The notes beneath the pieces are model-generated. The model was not told the origin of the DNA, did not search any database, and was given only the letters and a program-made list of their open reading frames with translations. This document shows, piece by piece, positions 1-9,800 of a DNA stretch of 64,000 nucleotides. This DNA is from Sporosarcina jiandibaonis (GTDB taxonomy: Bacteria > Bacillota > Bacilli > Bacillales_A > Planococcaceae), in NCBI RefSeq assembly GCF_013184495.1, contig NZ_JAAOIY010000005.1, positions 186,001-250,000 on the forward strand. The letters are read 5' to 3'. A program made the translations under genes and the position numbers. Each line of letters opens with the position of its first letter. Positions within the stretch are counted from its first letter, which is position 1.

Positions 1-334
1 TGCATTAAGAAGACGTTTTGCATTTTTTCATATGAAACCTGGGTTTAATTCGGAAGGGTTTCAACAAGTAATTCGTAAAGCAAACAATCCAAAGTTTAAT
101 AAACTGATTACCCAAATCCAACGTTTAAATGAAGTCATTACAGAAGATGAAACATTAGGAGAAGGTTTTGAAATAGGTCATAGTTATGTATGTTTTAATG
201 ATGTTGTGACAGATGAAGATTTATCCGTTGTGATTGAGTATGAGTTGCTGCCATTGTTGGAAGAGTATTGGTTTGATGAGCTTGAGAAATATAATGAATG
301 GTCCCAGAAGTTTTATGGAGTATTAAATGATTAA
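1..334 (+). CDS. mcrB: McrB C-terminal end (partial)
   Basis: This is the tail of McrB, the AAA+ GTPase that drives DNA translocation in the McrBC restriction enzyme, which cuts DNA carrying modified cytosines. The frame is open from the window edge. It reads ALRRRFAFFHM just before residue 1 of the M-initiated part; that arginine run close to the C-terminus is typical of McrB-family AAA+ domains. The remaining ~100 residues are an acidic helical tail. The start lies outside the window. The stop overlaps the start of the next gene by 8 bases, so the two are translationally coupled, as usual for mcrB-mcrC. The assignment rests on this motif plus the McrC neighbour. Confidence 0.85.
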   Translation, partial: ALRRRFAFFHMKPGFNSEGFQQVIRKANNPKFNKLITQIQRLNEVITEDETLGEGFEIGHSYVCFNDVVTDEDLSVVIEYELLPLLEEYWFDELEKYNEWSQKFYGVLND

Positions 335-1352
335 AATTAAAAACATTTATTACATGCTCACATATGCCTTTCGGGTATTAAACAAAGTGAATTATAAAAA
401 GATAGCTGTGGAGGAGTTTGCTCATACTGCGGATTTACTAGCCTCAATCCTGATAAAAGGTGTCAATAGTCAAGTGAAAAGAGGATTAGGGAAAGAATAT
501 ATTCAAACGAATGCCGCACTTAGATCCCCTAAAGGAAAAATCAATGTGACACAGTCTATAAAACATCAATCTCACATGAAAAGTCAGCTCATCTGCAATT
601 ATGAAGTATATACAGAGAATACGTATATGAATCAAATTCTAAAAACAACAATGACGCGATTGTTAAAGTTAAGCGAAGTATCTCAAAAAAACAAACGTGA
701 GTTGCGTAAGGCATTAATGTTCTTTTCAAATGTGGATCAAATTGAATTCGGGCCTATTAACTGGTCAGCTTTGAATTACACCCGAAATAATTCGACCTAT
801 AAAATGCTCATGAATATTTGTTATTTCATCATTGATGGTTTATTGCTAACTGAAAAAGAGGGAAATTATAAATCTGCCAACTTTATGGATGATCAAAAAA
901 TGCATAGACTATTTGAGAAATTTATTTTTGAATATTATCGCAAACACTTCCCGCAGTATAAGGTGAATGCATCCCATATCAAGTGGCAAGTCGATGAAGG
1001 CGATATTGAATTTTTACCCACGATGCAAACAGATATTGTATTGCGATCTGCAGAAAATACACTCATTATCGATACCAAATATTATGGGAAAACGATGCAA
1101 AGAAGTTTTAATAAGAAGTCTTTCCATTCGCACAATTTATATCAAATTTTCACTTATGTTAAAAATGAAGATATGATGAATAGTGGGAAAGTGAGTGGTA
1201 TGTTGCTTTACGCGAAAACGGAAGAAGAAATAACGCCAAATGAAACATTTACGATGGCTGGTAATCGGATAGGTGTAAAAACAATAGATTTAAATATGGA
1301 GTTTTATGAGATTAGAAAACAACTTGATGGGTTTGTTGGGGAGTTTTTGTAA
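327..1352 (+). CDS. mcrC: McrC, nuclease subunit of McrBC
   Basis: The 341-aa protein matches McrC, the subunit that binds the McrB ring and supplies the endonuclease active site. The N-terminus (IKNIYYMLTYAF) is the typical McrC opening. A PD-(D/E)XK core is visible near the C-terminus as D236 in TDIVL followed by D249-T-K251 in IIDTKYY, the expected catalytic arrangement. Length is normal for the family and the frame is intact. The gene overlaps mcrB and is probably expressed with it. A fragment closely similar to its catalytic region lies at about 24.31-24.45 kb. Confidence 0.93.
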   Translation: MIKIKNIYYMLTYAFRVLNKVNYKKIAVEEFAHTADLLASILIKGVNSQVKRGLGKEYIQTNAALRSPKGKINVTQSIKHQSHMKSQLICNYEVYTENTYMNQILKTTMTRLLKLSEVSQKNKRELRKALMFFSNVDQIEFGPINWSALNYTRNNSTYKMLMNICYFIIDGLLLTEKEGNYKSANFMDDQKMHRLFEKFIFEYYRKHFPQYKVNASHIKWQVDEGDIEFLPTMQTDIVLRSAENTLIIDTKYYGKTMQRSFNKKSFHSHNLYQIFTYVKNEDMMNSGKVSGMLLYAKTEEEITPNETFTMAGNRIGVKTIDLNMEFYEIRKQLDGFVGEFL

Positions 1353-1449
1353 CATGTTAAGGGTGGTACCTTTCGTTGGTTGTAATTATTTATTGAAGGT
1401 ATTTATAGCTGCTGTGGAGAAGAAGAAAGTTCGAAAGGTGGTATTTAAA

Positions 1450-2238
1450 ATGATAGAAAAAAAGCTTTCTTTTAATCAGATTTTTACAGCCGAAGATATA
1501 TCAGAACCATTAGCTTCCGTAGCCAATAATGAGTATCATGAAATTAAGGATTACTTTGAGAATAAAAATTATGACGTTATTGGTTACAAAGAAGACGATA
1601 AGGTTATTGGTTTTCTTGAAAAGGAAATGAAGCATGATCTGACTAATCTACAAAACACAATGAAAGAATTCAGTATTTCTGATTTAATTACCAATAATAC
1701 AAATTTATTGGATTGCTTGAAGCTACTAAAAAACAATACTCGTTTATTTTTGATAAACGAATACCAAATAGAATCAATCGTTACTGTGTCAGATATACAA
1801 AAACCCGCAGTTAGAATGTTCTTTTTTGGAATAATAACTTTTTTTGAAATTGAATTAGCTGAACTCATAAGTGCGTCATACCCAGACGATGAATGGCAGT
1901 CGATATTAAAATCCGACAGAACTGATTTTGCAATGCAAAGGCACCAAAATTTAATTAACAAAAATCAAGAAACTAATCTAATCAATTGCACACAGCTTTG
2001 TGACAAAACCGATGTACTATATAAAAGTAGTAAATTATTAGACGAATTCGTCGGTAAGAGTAAAAAAGAATCTAAAAGACTTTTTAACTCTATAAATGGC
2101 TTCAGAGATGCTCTTGCACATGGACAATCATTAACTGTGTGGTTCGAAGATAAGAACATAATTGAATCGATTGAGGAATTAATGATAATTACGAAAAAAA
2201 TAATCAATCGTAACAACCTTAGTGCTGTAAGTGTATAA
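1450..2238 (+). CDS. CBS-pair protein with HEPN-like C-terminal domain
   Basis: The 262-aa protein starts at the ATG at 1450, behind the ribosome binding site AAAGGTGG; the frame is open further upstream into mcrC, but no good start is seen there. Residues ~5-125 read like two CBS motifs (a sensory module that often binds adenine nucleotides), with DISEPL and VIGYKEDDKVIGF in the first and LFLINE and IVTVSDI in the second. The C-terminal ~130 residues are helical and contain R219-D-A-L-A-H224, which fits the R-x4-6-H signature of HEPN ribonucleases. It lies 97 bases after mcrC and could belong to the restriction operon. Reading it as an RNA-cleaving abortive-infection effector is inference; the RxxxxH could be coincidental. 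Confidence 0.55.
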   Translation: MIEKKLSFNQIFTAEDISEPLASVANNEYHEIKDYFENKNYDVIGYKEDDKVIGFLEKEMKHDLTNLQNTMKEFSISDLITNNTNLLDCLKLLKNNTRLFLINEYQIESIVTVSDIQKPAVRMFFFGIITFFEIELAELISASYPDDEWQSILKSDRTDFAMQRHQNLINKNQETNLINCTQLCDKTDVLYKSSKLLDEFVGKSKKESKRLFNSINGFRDALAHGQSLTVWFEDKNIIESIEELMIITKKIINRNNLSAVSV

Positions 2239-2319
2239 ATGTCACGCCAAAAATAATTTCAAAATAAACATTTTCAACCTGTTGACGAGATATTGCGTCT
2301 ATGCTGCGCTATATACTAA

Positions 2320-2460
2320 ATTATAAACTTAACTTATTGAGAGGACGGAGGGAATTGGCTCGAGGAAGTCTCAGCAACCTGCCTGCTTACAACACCTATA
2401 TGCTGAGCGCGAGCGATTAAAAAGACAAAAAGCAACCGGGGTTGCGAGTGCTATGAAAAG
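2320..2460 (+). promoter_or_regulatory. S-box (SAM riboswitch)-like leader, degenerate
   Basis: The stretch from about 2331 carries the order of S-box landmarks: CTTATT, GAGAGG, GGAGGGA, TTGGC, then CTCAGCAACC. These match the SAM riboswitch core (compare the clear one at 47504). The closing P1 partner GATAAG is not evident, so this may be decayed or a variant. A short hairpin (GCAACCGGGGTTGC) follows. The only thing downstream is a broken small reading frame. Confidence 0.4.
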
Positions 2461-2497
2461 ACATCAATCTCCAAAATTTAGAAGGAGATCGATTACT

Positions 2498-2652
2498 ATG
2501 AACTTGGTGAAAATATCTCGAGAGTGTAAATTCAAGAAGAGTTGGCCGAAATTGAATTGTTGAAGGTAGAGATTGATCGTTTAACAGCAGTGGTTATTGA
2601 GAGAAGGCGTGTATTAGCAGCTATTGTATCTGATGGGCACACTGCGATTTAA
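2498..2652 (+). pseudogene. Small frameshifted ORF after S-box-like leader
   Basis: An ATG at 2498 sits behind a strong GAAGGAG ribosome binding site but reads only 21 codons before TGA. A neighbouring frame is open from about 2529 to a TAA at 2652 and encodes a charged helical peptide (EIELLKVEIDRL). The two together look like one small protein split by a frameshift. The family is not recognised; a small helical Spo0E-like protein is only a guess. Confidence 0.35.
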
Positions 2653-2660
2653 TGAACAGC

Positions 2661-2711
2661 AAAACATCTAAAATCCTTCGATAAATATCGGGGGACTTTT
2701 GGTGTTTTTAG
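2661..2711 (+). terminator. Intrinsic terminator
   Basis: An imperfect inverted repeat (AACATCTAAAATCC with GGACTTTTGGTGTT, G-U pairs allowed) encloses a smaller CGATA/TATCG hairpin and is followed by a T-run. It closes the short broken transcript behind the S-box-like leader. Confidence 0.6.
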
Positions 2712-2737
2712 TATAAAAATGAAATGAGGAGTGAGTA

Positions 2738-3727
2738 ATGATTAGAACTAATAAATCAAAAGAAGAAAAGTTAGAAGAACTTAATGCAAGGTTAAAAGAG
2801 GCGCATCTAGAAGAGCCACTAGGAATAAATGCGACGATTGCAGATTTGTCCTATCGAATCTTGGTGCTAAAAAGATCTCTAAGAATAGCTATTCCAGATG
2901 AAGAAAATCAACTAATTGGATCAATGATCGAACATGCATATATGATGAAAACTGAACAAAGGGATCGTAATGTGGCTAAACATACATTTGAAAAAATTCT
3001 TCGGATAGAACCTCGAAATCCAGAAGCAAATTATCGCTATGCTTTTCTATATTATGAAGATGGAAATTGGATTCGGGCTATCAACCATTTCAAACAAGCT
3101 GTTCAATACGATGATCCTGATTTTCCATTAGCAAAGGATCAAATCATAAAGGCCAATCTCTTTGTTGGTTATTGTTCAATCATGCTGGCGAAAGAATCTA
3201 TCGCTATAGCTGACCGCTTATCAGGGGAAGTGGTTAAGACTCCTCCTGGTGAAATCAGTATTGATGAACTAACTAGGAGACTTAAAGGTGAGTTAGATAG
3301 TAATAAATTTCTTCTAATTACGAATAACGACAAGAAATTAATTTCAGAGGAAGAATATAAGGAAATTGAATCTATCATTGACAGAAACTCATTATTACTG
3401 GATTTTACCACGGATAAGCCTTTCGTTCAAAGTGGGGAATATAGCAATGAGATTTCTATTCAACTTGCAAGGTTATTGAAAATGTTGTTGCTGAGATCAG
3501 TGAATGATCAATCATTGTCTTTGGCAGAAATTAACGGTTACCAAGAGGAAAGCATTTCAGATGTTATGCATGTTACATGGGATAATTATAGACAAAAGAT
3601 TAGTCTTATCAATCAGAAACTGAAAAGAGTTGGTCTACCTGATAACGTAATCGAAAATATTCCGAAGAGAAAGAGTTATAAGGTTTCAGATATTAATTAC
3701 TACATTGTTCAATATGATGCGAAATAA
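2738..3727 (+). CDS. TPR-repeat protein of unknown function
   Basis: A 329-aa soluble protein behind GAGGAGTGAGTA. Residues ~65-150 hold tetratricopeptide-like helical hairpins: RIEPRNPEANYRYAFLYYEDGNWIRAINHFKQA has the A/G/Y/A spacing of TPRs. The C-terminal 130 residues (ISLINQKLKRVGL, YKVSDINYYIV) look like a small alpha/beta or winged-helix unit. There is no signal peptide or membrane segment. TPR domains mediate protein-protein contacts; the partner is unknown. It forms its own transcription unit, with terminators on both sides, next to mcrBC and the sigma/helicase operon. Confidence 0.6.
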   Translation: MIRTNKSKEEKLEELNARLKEAHLEEPLGINATIADLSYRILVLKRSLRIAIPDEENQLIGSMIEHAYMMKTEQRDRNVAKHTFEKILRIEPRNPEANYRYAFLYYEDGNWIRAINHFKQAVQYDDPDFPLAKDQIIKANLFVGYCSIMLAKESIAIADRLSGEVVKTPPGEISIDELTRRLKGELDSNKFLLITNNDKKLISEEEYKEIESIIDRNSLLLDFTTDKPFVQSGEYSNEISIQLARLLKMLLLRSVNDQSLSLAEINGYQEESISDVMHVTWDNYRQKISLINQKLKRVGLPDNVIENIPKRKSYKVSDINYYIVQYDAK

Positions 3728-3735
3728 TCGTACCC

Positions 3736-3766
3736 AATCCTCCTATTTATATAGGGGGATTTTTTC
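3736..3766 (+). terminator. Intrinsic terminator after TPR gene
   Basis: AATCCTCCTAT pairs with ATAGGGGGATT and is followed directly by TTTTTC. Confidence 0.8.
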
Positions 3767-3834
3767 ATTTCATTGAAATCACGCTGTGACAGGGCTCTCA
3801 CAGCTACTCACATATACTTAAGCTACCAAATGAA

Positions 3835-5205
3835 ATGGAGATGATGGATATGATGGATATGAAAAGTAATTGGACAATGTTGTTTAACGGGTTTGGATTT
3901 GAAGTTTCACGATTGGATGGGAAATTTGATTTACAAATACTAACTGAACATAATAGAAATTTCTTGGAAATGCTTCTGGGGGAATTAAATATTAGTTTCA
4001 TTATCGTTGGAGATATTCTTGAAATTCATTCGGAGGAAATAACGGAAAGTAGTTGGGTACAACATTTGGAAAGATTTGTTGACGGAAGAACCGAAACAAG
4101 TTTTTCTCCCAATGAGATTCCGGTGAATAAGCTGGATGTCTATATTTCAGGGCTCGTTATGCAATTGAATCGATTAGGCTGCATTATGGTTTATTCATGT
4201 GATGGTCATGAATGTAGAAGACCCTATATATATTTTGAAACAGCAGATTTAGCTCGAATGGGAAAAAGTATTCTTGAGCATGCGGGATTGACGGTTAAAC
4301 GACAAGGAAAAAAGTTAACGTTTTTAACGGATAGAAAGAAGCTTCCTACAGCCGCTGTAGAATTGTCGGAAATAACCGTGGAACAGGCAAGAAAGATTTT
4401 TCTTGTAAAGGATGAACTTATCAATAAAGCGAAGTTTGAAGACACTCTTGAAACAGTATTAAACATCCCAGGCGTAAGTAGAAACGAAGGTTTAATTCGT
4501 GCTCATGTTATGAAGGGATTAGAACCTTTTGTCGATAACATGATGGTAGACCATTACGGGAATATTCTTGCGGAAAAAAGATTTGGTCCCGGTCCAATCG
4601 TACTTTTGAATGCACATCTTGACACGTATGAGGATATTGTTGAGTATCGTGAAATCATCAAAAACGAGGAAATATGGTCAAGTAGTGAAGGTATTCTTGG
4701 AGCGGATGACCGAGCGGGTGTATGTGTAGTCCTAGTTGCGGCTCAATCAATCGGGAATAGTGATTTTAAAGGTACAGTTAAATATATTTTTACGGTTGAG
4801 GAAGAGAGTGGACTATGTGGTGCAAGAGAAGTTGCAGAGTCATTTTTGTGGGATGTAGACATGGCTTTCGTTATCGATCGACGGGGGACTAGTGACATCG
4901 TGACGTCATGCGGGGGATACGAACCATTTTGTACTTCGGAATTTGGAGTTGCTCTTGAACGTGTAGCACGTGGAGCGGGTTACAACGATTGGCGTACAGT
5001 GGCTGGCGGGTCAAGTGATACGGCTATATGGGCAAGAAATGGTATTGAAAGTGTAAATTTATCTGCTGGGTATCAATTTGAGCATACTTCTGATGAGGAG
5101 TTGGATGTGGCGGCTTGTTATGGGACTTATAAGTTTTTGATGGAGATATTGAGTGAGAGTCGAAGAGTATGGAGGCGGATTGAGAGGATGGGAAGGGTTA
5201 GTTAG
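3835..5205 (+). CDS. M20/M28-type metallopeptidase with extra N-terminal domain
   Basis: The 456-aa protein has a C-terminal di-zinc aminopeptidase-type domain (residues ~205-445). Metal and catalytic signatures appear in order: HLDT, GADDRAG, EEESGLCGA, DRRG, GGSSDTA and FEHTSDEE. This is the pattern of PepT-like M20 and M28/M42 enzymes, which remove residues from peptides. Residues ~1-190 are unusual for such an enzyme and contain YSCDGHECRRPYIYF, a Cys/His-containing patch. Several in-frame ATGs occur; 3850 best fits the GGAG at 3837-3840, giving a slightly shorter protein. No signal peptide is seen, so it is cytoplasmic. Substrate unknown. Confidence 0.75.
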   Translation: MEMMDMMDMKSNWTMLFNGFGFEVSRLDGKFDLQILTEHNRNFLEMLLGELNISFIIVGDILEIHSEEITESSWVQHLERFVDGRTETSFSPNEIPVNKLDVYISGLVMQLNRLGCIMVYSCDGHECRRPYIYFETADLARMGKSILEHAGLTVKRQGKKLTFLTDRKKLPTAAVELSEITVEQARKIFLVKDELINKAKFEDTLETVLNIPGVSRNEGLIRAHVMKGLEPFVDNMMVDHYGNILAEKRFGPGPIVLLNAHLDTYEDIVEYREIIKNEEIWSSSEGILGADDRAGVCVVLVAAQSIGNSDFKGTVKYIFTVEEESGLCGAREVAESFLWDVDMAFVIDRRGTSDIVTSCGGYEPFCTSEFGVALERVARGAGYNDWRTVAGGSSDTAIWARNGIESVNLSAGYQFEHTSDEELDVAACYGTYKFLMEILSESRRVWRRIERMGRVS

Positions 5206-5215
5206 GAAGTAATGA

Positions 5216-5254
5216 CCAACCTTTGCGTATATACGCAAAGGTTGGGTTGTTTTT
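5216..5254 (+). terminator. Intrinsic terminator after peptidase gene
   Basis: A perfect palindrome, CCAACCTTTGCGTAT with ATACGCAAAGGTTGG, is followed by GTTGTTTTT. Confidence 0.9.
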
Positions 5255-5596
5255 CCTAGTAAACTAATTTTAACGGAAAACAGGAATAGTCTAATCGGAC
5301 TGAATATTCATGAAGAATATGGTAAAATAGATTTATGAAATTAACTTTGATTAAACTGATTATAGTTTATTTGTATTATCAGTGCATGAGGAGCTGGATT
5401 TGCAAAAGAGAAATGGTCGGAAAGTGAAATCTTGAACTTATGATACAAGGGAAATCTTAGAAAGATATTTTGTAGGGAGTTACAGAGAAAAATTTATTTC
5501 AATTAAGAATTCTAGTATGGTACTAGGCGCCCCGTTGTTTGGTTATTTGCTAGAATGCAAGCTAACTCTAAAATAACAGTTTGGTAAGTAAGGGAA
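5255..5596. other. Non-coding gap before sigma-factor operon
   Basis: About 340 bases with no convincing reading frame. They presumably hold the promoter of the sigma-factor/helicase operon. ATGGTAAAAT near 5320 is AT-rich, but no clean -35/-10 pair stands out. No repeat family member was recognised here. Confidence 0.4.
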
Positions 5597-6883
5597 GTGA
5601 TGCAAATGAGTAAAAATTTAGATGATCTACTATCTCATATCAATGATAATTTTCGTTTCGGTAGTAAAATAAGGCAGCATATTGTTGACCAGTGGTTTAA
5701 AGAACGCACACTTGAAATCGAAGAAAAGTTTACAGTTTATGATGAACTAGACTCTTTACAAATAGAAATCATTGATCACCCAAAAACTGTATTAAAGACA
5801 CTGTTATTAAAATTGTTTAAATGTATTGAGCAAGAAAATGAAATTAACAGAAGTATTCTTATAAAATGGTTCAATCAAAACAATATAGATGAAAATATAC
5901 AAGAGAATATTCTAAGCGATCTCACGAAGAGAGACTATATCATTATTGACGATACACCACAAGAGAAAAATAAAGTTGATTTTGATATACTTGACGACTT
6001 TTTAGAAAACGATTTAGATTCATTATTGGATGACGATATGTTCAAAGATCATGTAGATTCACTAGACGATGTAATTGATAAGTCATTGAATATTGAATAT
6101 TTAATCCAAATACATTCAGGTGATGAATTAAATCGAAATAAGTCACTTAGCAATCTAGTCGAAGCAAACAGAAAATTAGTATGGAAGATTGTAAAGCGTT
6201 ATTCGGGCTTAGCAACAGTTGGATTCGATGAGAATGATATGTATCAAGTTGGCGTAATTGGATTACTAAAGGCAACAGATAAATTCGATGTTTCTCTGGG
6301 CTATCAGTTTTCAACTTATGCAACCTGGTGGATAAGGCAAGCGATTGCTAGAGGGATAGCGGATTATTCAACATTGATACGTATTCCAGTTCATTATCGA
6401 GAAAAAATGAATAAATTCATGAGAATTGAGAATGAATTGTGGAATGATTTGGCTAGACCTGCTACAACACTTGAGATTTCCAAAGAAATGGGGGAATCAA
6501 TAGATGTTATTGAAGAATTACAATTTTATATTTCGCAAAGTAACTTGGATAGTCTGGATCGTCTGGTTGGAGGAGGTGAAGACACATCATTAGGTGAATT
6601 TATGTTTGATGATCAAATAAATACGCCTGAAGAGGAATATTATAAATCTGAATTGAGGAATGTATTTGGTGAGATCTTTCAATCAAATTTAACTGAGAGA
6701 GAAATGCAAGTTTTATATTATCGTTTTGGGTTTGAAAATAATGAAACACAGACGTTGGAGAATATTGGACAAATATTTAATGTGACAAGAGAAAGAATTC
6801 GACAAATAGAAGCAAAAGCAATTAGGAAGCTTCGAAAAGAAAAAACAACTAAAGTGTTAAAGGAGTATTTGTATGAGTATTGA
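5597..6883 (+). CDS. Sigma-70-family (RpoD-like) factor with novel N-terminal domain
   Basis: The ~425-aa protein carries sigma regions 2-4. Region 2 contains YQVGVIGLLKATDKFD and the -10 recognition helix FSTYATWWIRQAIARGIAD; region 3 begins IRIPVHYREK; region 4 ends with LTEREMQVLYYRFG, NVTRERIRQIEAKAIRKLRK. The first ~185 residues are not housekeeping region 1. They hold a predicted helical domain and a very acidic stretch (LDDFLENDLDSLLDDD). The best start is the ATG at 5606, behind AGGGAAG, rather than the GTG at 5597. The 3' end overlaps the helicase gene by 11 bases. Whether it drives a dedicated promoter set or acts as a DNA-binding partner of the helicase is not known. Confidence 0.85.
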   Translation: MMQMSKNLDDLLSHINDNFRFGSKIRQHIVDQWFKERTLEIEEKFTVYDELDSLQIEIIDHPKTVLKTLLLKLFKCIEQENEINRSILIKWFNQNNIDENIQENILSDLTKRDYIIIDDTPQEKNKVDFDILDDFLENDLDSLLDDDMFKDHVDSLDDVIDKSLNIEYLIQIHSGDELNRNKSLSNLVEANRKLVWKIVKRYSGLATVGFDENDMYQVGVIGLLKATDKFDVSLGYQFSTYATWWIRQAIARGIADYSTLIRIPVHYREKMNKFMRIENELWNDLARPATTLEISKEMGESIDVIEELQFYISQSNLDSLDRLVGGGEDTSLGEFMFDDQINTPEEEYYKSELRNVFGEIFQSNLTEREMQVLYYRFGFENNETQTLENIGQIFNVTRERIRQIEAKAIRKLRKEKTTKVLKEYLYEY

Positions 6884-9800
6884 AAAAAGAATTGAAGAAA
6901 TCGTTGAACAAAGTGGATCATCTATTGTTGTTTTAAAAGGTTTTGATACAAGCGAATTGAAAAGAGAGAAAAAGTACTTTTCGTTTGAAATAGACTATTT
7001 TGATACAGTAGATTTGTCAACATTGCAAGAACAAGTCATAGAAGACATTATACAACATCGAACTTTTAAAGATACTTATTTATGGATGACGGTTGAAGAA
7101 TACCAATTATTTAAAGATCAAGAGGCTATTAATAAAATGCCTTTATTGGTAATCGAAAATAATCTATTTAATAAACAGTATCCATACAGAGGTACACTGT
7201 CAAATATTGAAAGCATTTATCATTATCTGTATTACCTAGAAGATAATGAGTTAGAAAATGATCAGTTAAAAATATTAGAAAACGTCTCTAAATTTTATGG
7301 ACAAATAGATTTTTCGAAGCAAAGCGGAAATTTTTATGTGACGTACCCAGAATTTGATGAAAAACCACTGACTTTTAAATATTATGATGAGAAGGAATAT
7401 GACTTTTCATTTAGTGAAGATTATCCTACCGAAAAAATTTTACAAATAGAATTAGCGGATGATGAACTTCCTTTTTTAGATCTTATTATGGATGTTAGAC
7501 TAAAGAAAGAAACAAATAATGTTTTATTCATATTATCAGGATCTTATGAACTGTTACCTAATAATTATTTAGCACGTATTAATATACTTGCTCATATATC
7601 GGATGTAAAAATTTATTTTACTACATTGTCAATCAGAAGAAAGGTAATCGCGAATGAAGATGCTTATGTGAAAATATTGAATGACATTTATGGATATGGT
7701 GGTTATAAGGAAATTGAGTTTTATAAGAACATAGAAAATCAATCTAAAGAAACGGTAAATATATCACAAGCTCAAATTATTGACGACATTGTTAACCAAG
7801 CAGAGAAAGCAATACATGGTGAAGATTTCCGAGATATTTACATAACTGCCTCCACTGGTGCAGGAAAATCAGTGATGTTCCAAATTCCAGCACTATATTT
7901 AGCAGATAAATATTCAGAAGATAAGCCTTTAACTTTAGTTATTTCACCTTTAATAGGTTTAATGAACGACCAAGTTGAAAGTATGCGAAGAAAAGGTATT
8001 AAAAACTCAGCAACAATTAACGGTAATACACCACCTTATGAAAAAGAACGTATTCTTGATGAAGTGCAAAACCAGAAAGTGGATATTTTATATTTATCAC
8101 CCGAAACACTTCAAGCTCGATCAGATATAAAAATGCTTATCGGTAACAGAAATATTGGGGTAGTCATCATTGATGAAGCTCATATTGTAACTACTTGGGG
8201 TAAATCATTTCGCTCTGATTACTGGTATTTGGGTATTTATCTAGCTAAATTAAGAAAAGAATACAAATTCCCTATCGTTACATTCACTGCAACGGCTATA
8301 TACGGTGGGGGAGAAGATATGTATTTAGATACTAGAAACAGTCTAAATATGATAAGTCCTATTTCATACTTCGGAAAAGTTCGACGAGATGAAATTATAA
8401 TGGTTGTTAGAAGTAGCGAAAAAGATTTAGAAAATGAAGGAAGGGACTATCGAAAAACGAAGCATGCATTAGCGTTGAAACATTTAATAAGCGCTCATAA
8501 GAAAAAACAAAAGTCATTAGTATATTTTCCAACAGTAAGATTGTTGGCAGACTTTAACAACTTTTTAACGCAAAATGAACCAGATATCGCTGAAGATACG
8601 GGTAAATACCACGGTAGCCTTTCAAAAGAGGAAAAAGATGAGGTATTATATCAATACAAAAGTGGAGAATTACAAGTTGTTTTAGCAACGAAAGCTTTTG
8701 GAATGGGGATTGATATTCCTGATATTACAAATGTTTATCATTATGCTCCTACTGGTAATGTTGTTGATTATATTCAAGAAATTGGGAGAGCAGCCCGTGA
8801 TGAGAATAAGGTTGCCAATGGATTTGGTTTAATTGATTTTTTAAATCGAGATATGAACGAAGTTAAACAGCTATATGGAATGTCAGCGATTAGAAAGAGT
8901 CAAATTATCGAGGTTATGAAAAAAGTATTATCGGTATATAAAGATAAGAGTTATAACCGTAATTTAATAATTAGTCCAGAAGATTTTAAATATATCTTTG
9001 TTCAAAACAAACGAGATGAAGATTCATTAGACAATAAAGTGAAAACAGTTTTATTAATGATTGAGAAAGATTTTTCATCACCAAATAAGCTAGGATATTC
9101 ACCGTTTGTCGCAAGACCAAGAAGTCTATTTGGGAATGATTTAATATTCGTGACCCCTGAATTAGAAAGAACATTTATTAAATCGAACTTGGGTCGATAT
9201 TTTAGTAAGAAATACGAAATTAAGAGTGAAAGTTATTCCGCTGTTTATCAGGTGAACTTGAGTGGAATATGGGAGAATCATTATAGAAGTATGTCTTTTC
9301 CTAGTTTCAAATTTGCATTGTATTCAGCGGAAGAAAGAGAGAAATTGAAGCATAAATCTATTTTTGAAAAGTTTGTATATGCATCGGGTGTGGAAGTAGG
9401 ATTAAATAACAATGAAACAGTCGAGTCAATTGTTTCCAAATATAATTTAATTCTACAAGCATTTGAAACATTCGTTAATGGTTATAAAATATCTGGTAAA
9501 CAATTTTCGGTTGATGATCTTGGTTACCATTTTATGAAAGCATTAAAAATCTCTGATAAGTTCGAAGCAATGACGTTTGCACAAACTGTCATTAACGCAG
9601 CATTTGAATATTCTAAGATAAAAGAGGTGAAATTCATATACGAGCGTTCAAGCAGTGGAGATTCTAAACCGAAGTATATCATTAACAATGATGGGGATTT
9701 ATTTACTACATTCATTAAGAGAGGTGTGTTAGCCACACTGAAGCCGAATGATAATTTTATTAATAACGATGCAGATATACTTTCATTTTCCTTAAGGGCA

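Noticed and set aside
1584..2216. Antisense open frames across the CBS-HEPN gene
   Set aside because: They lack ribosome binding sites and their composition follows the plus-strand gene; shadows of it.
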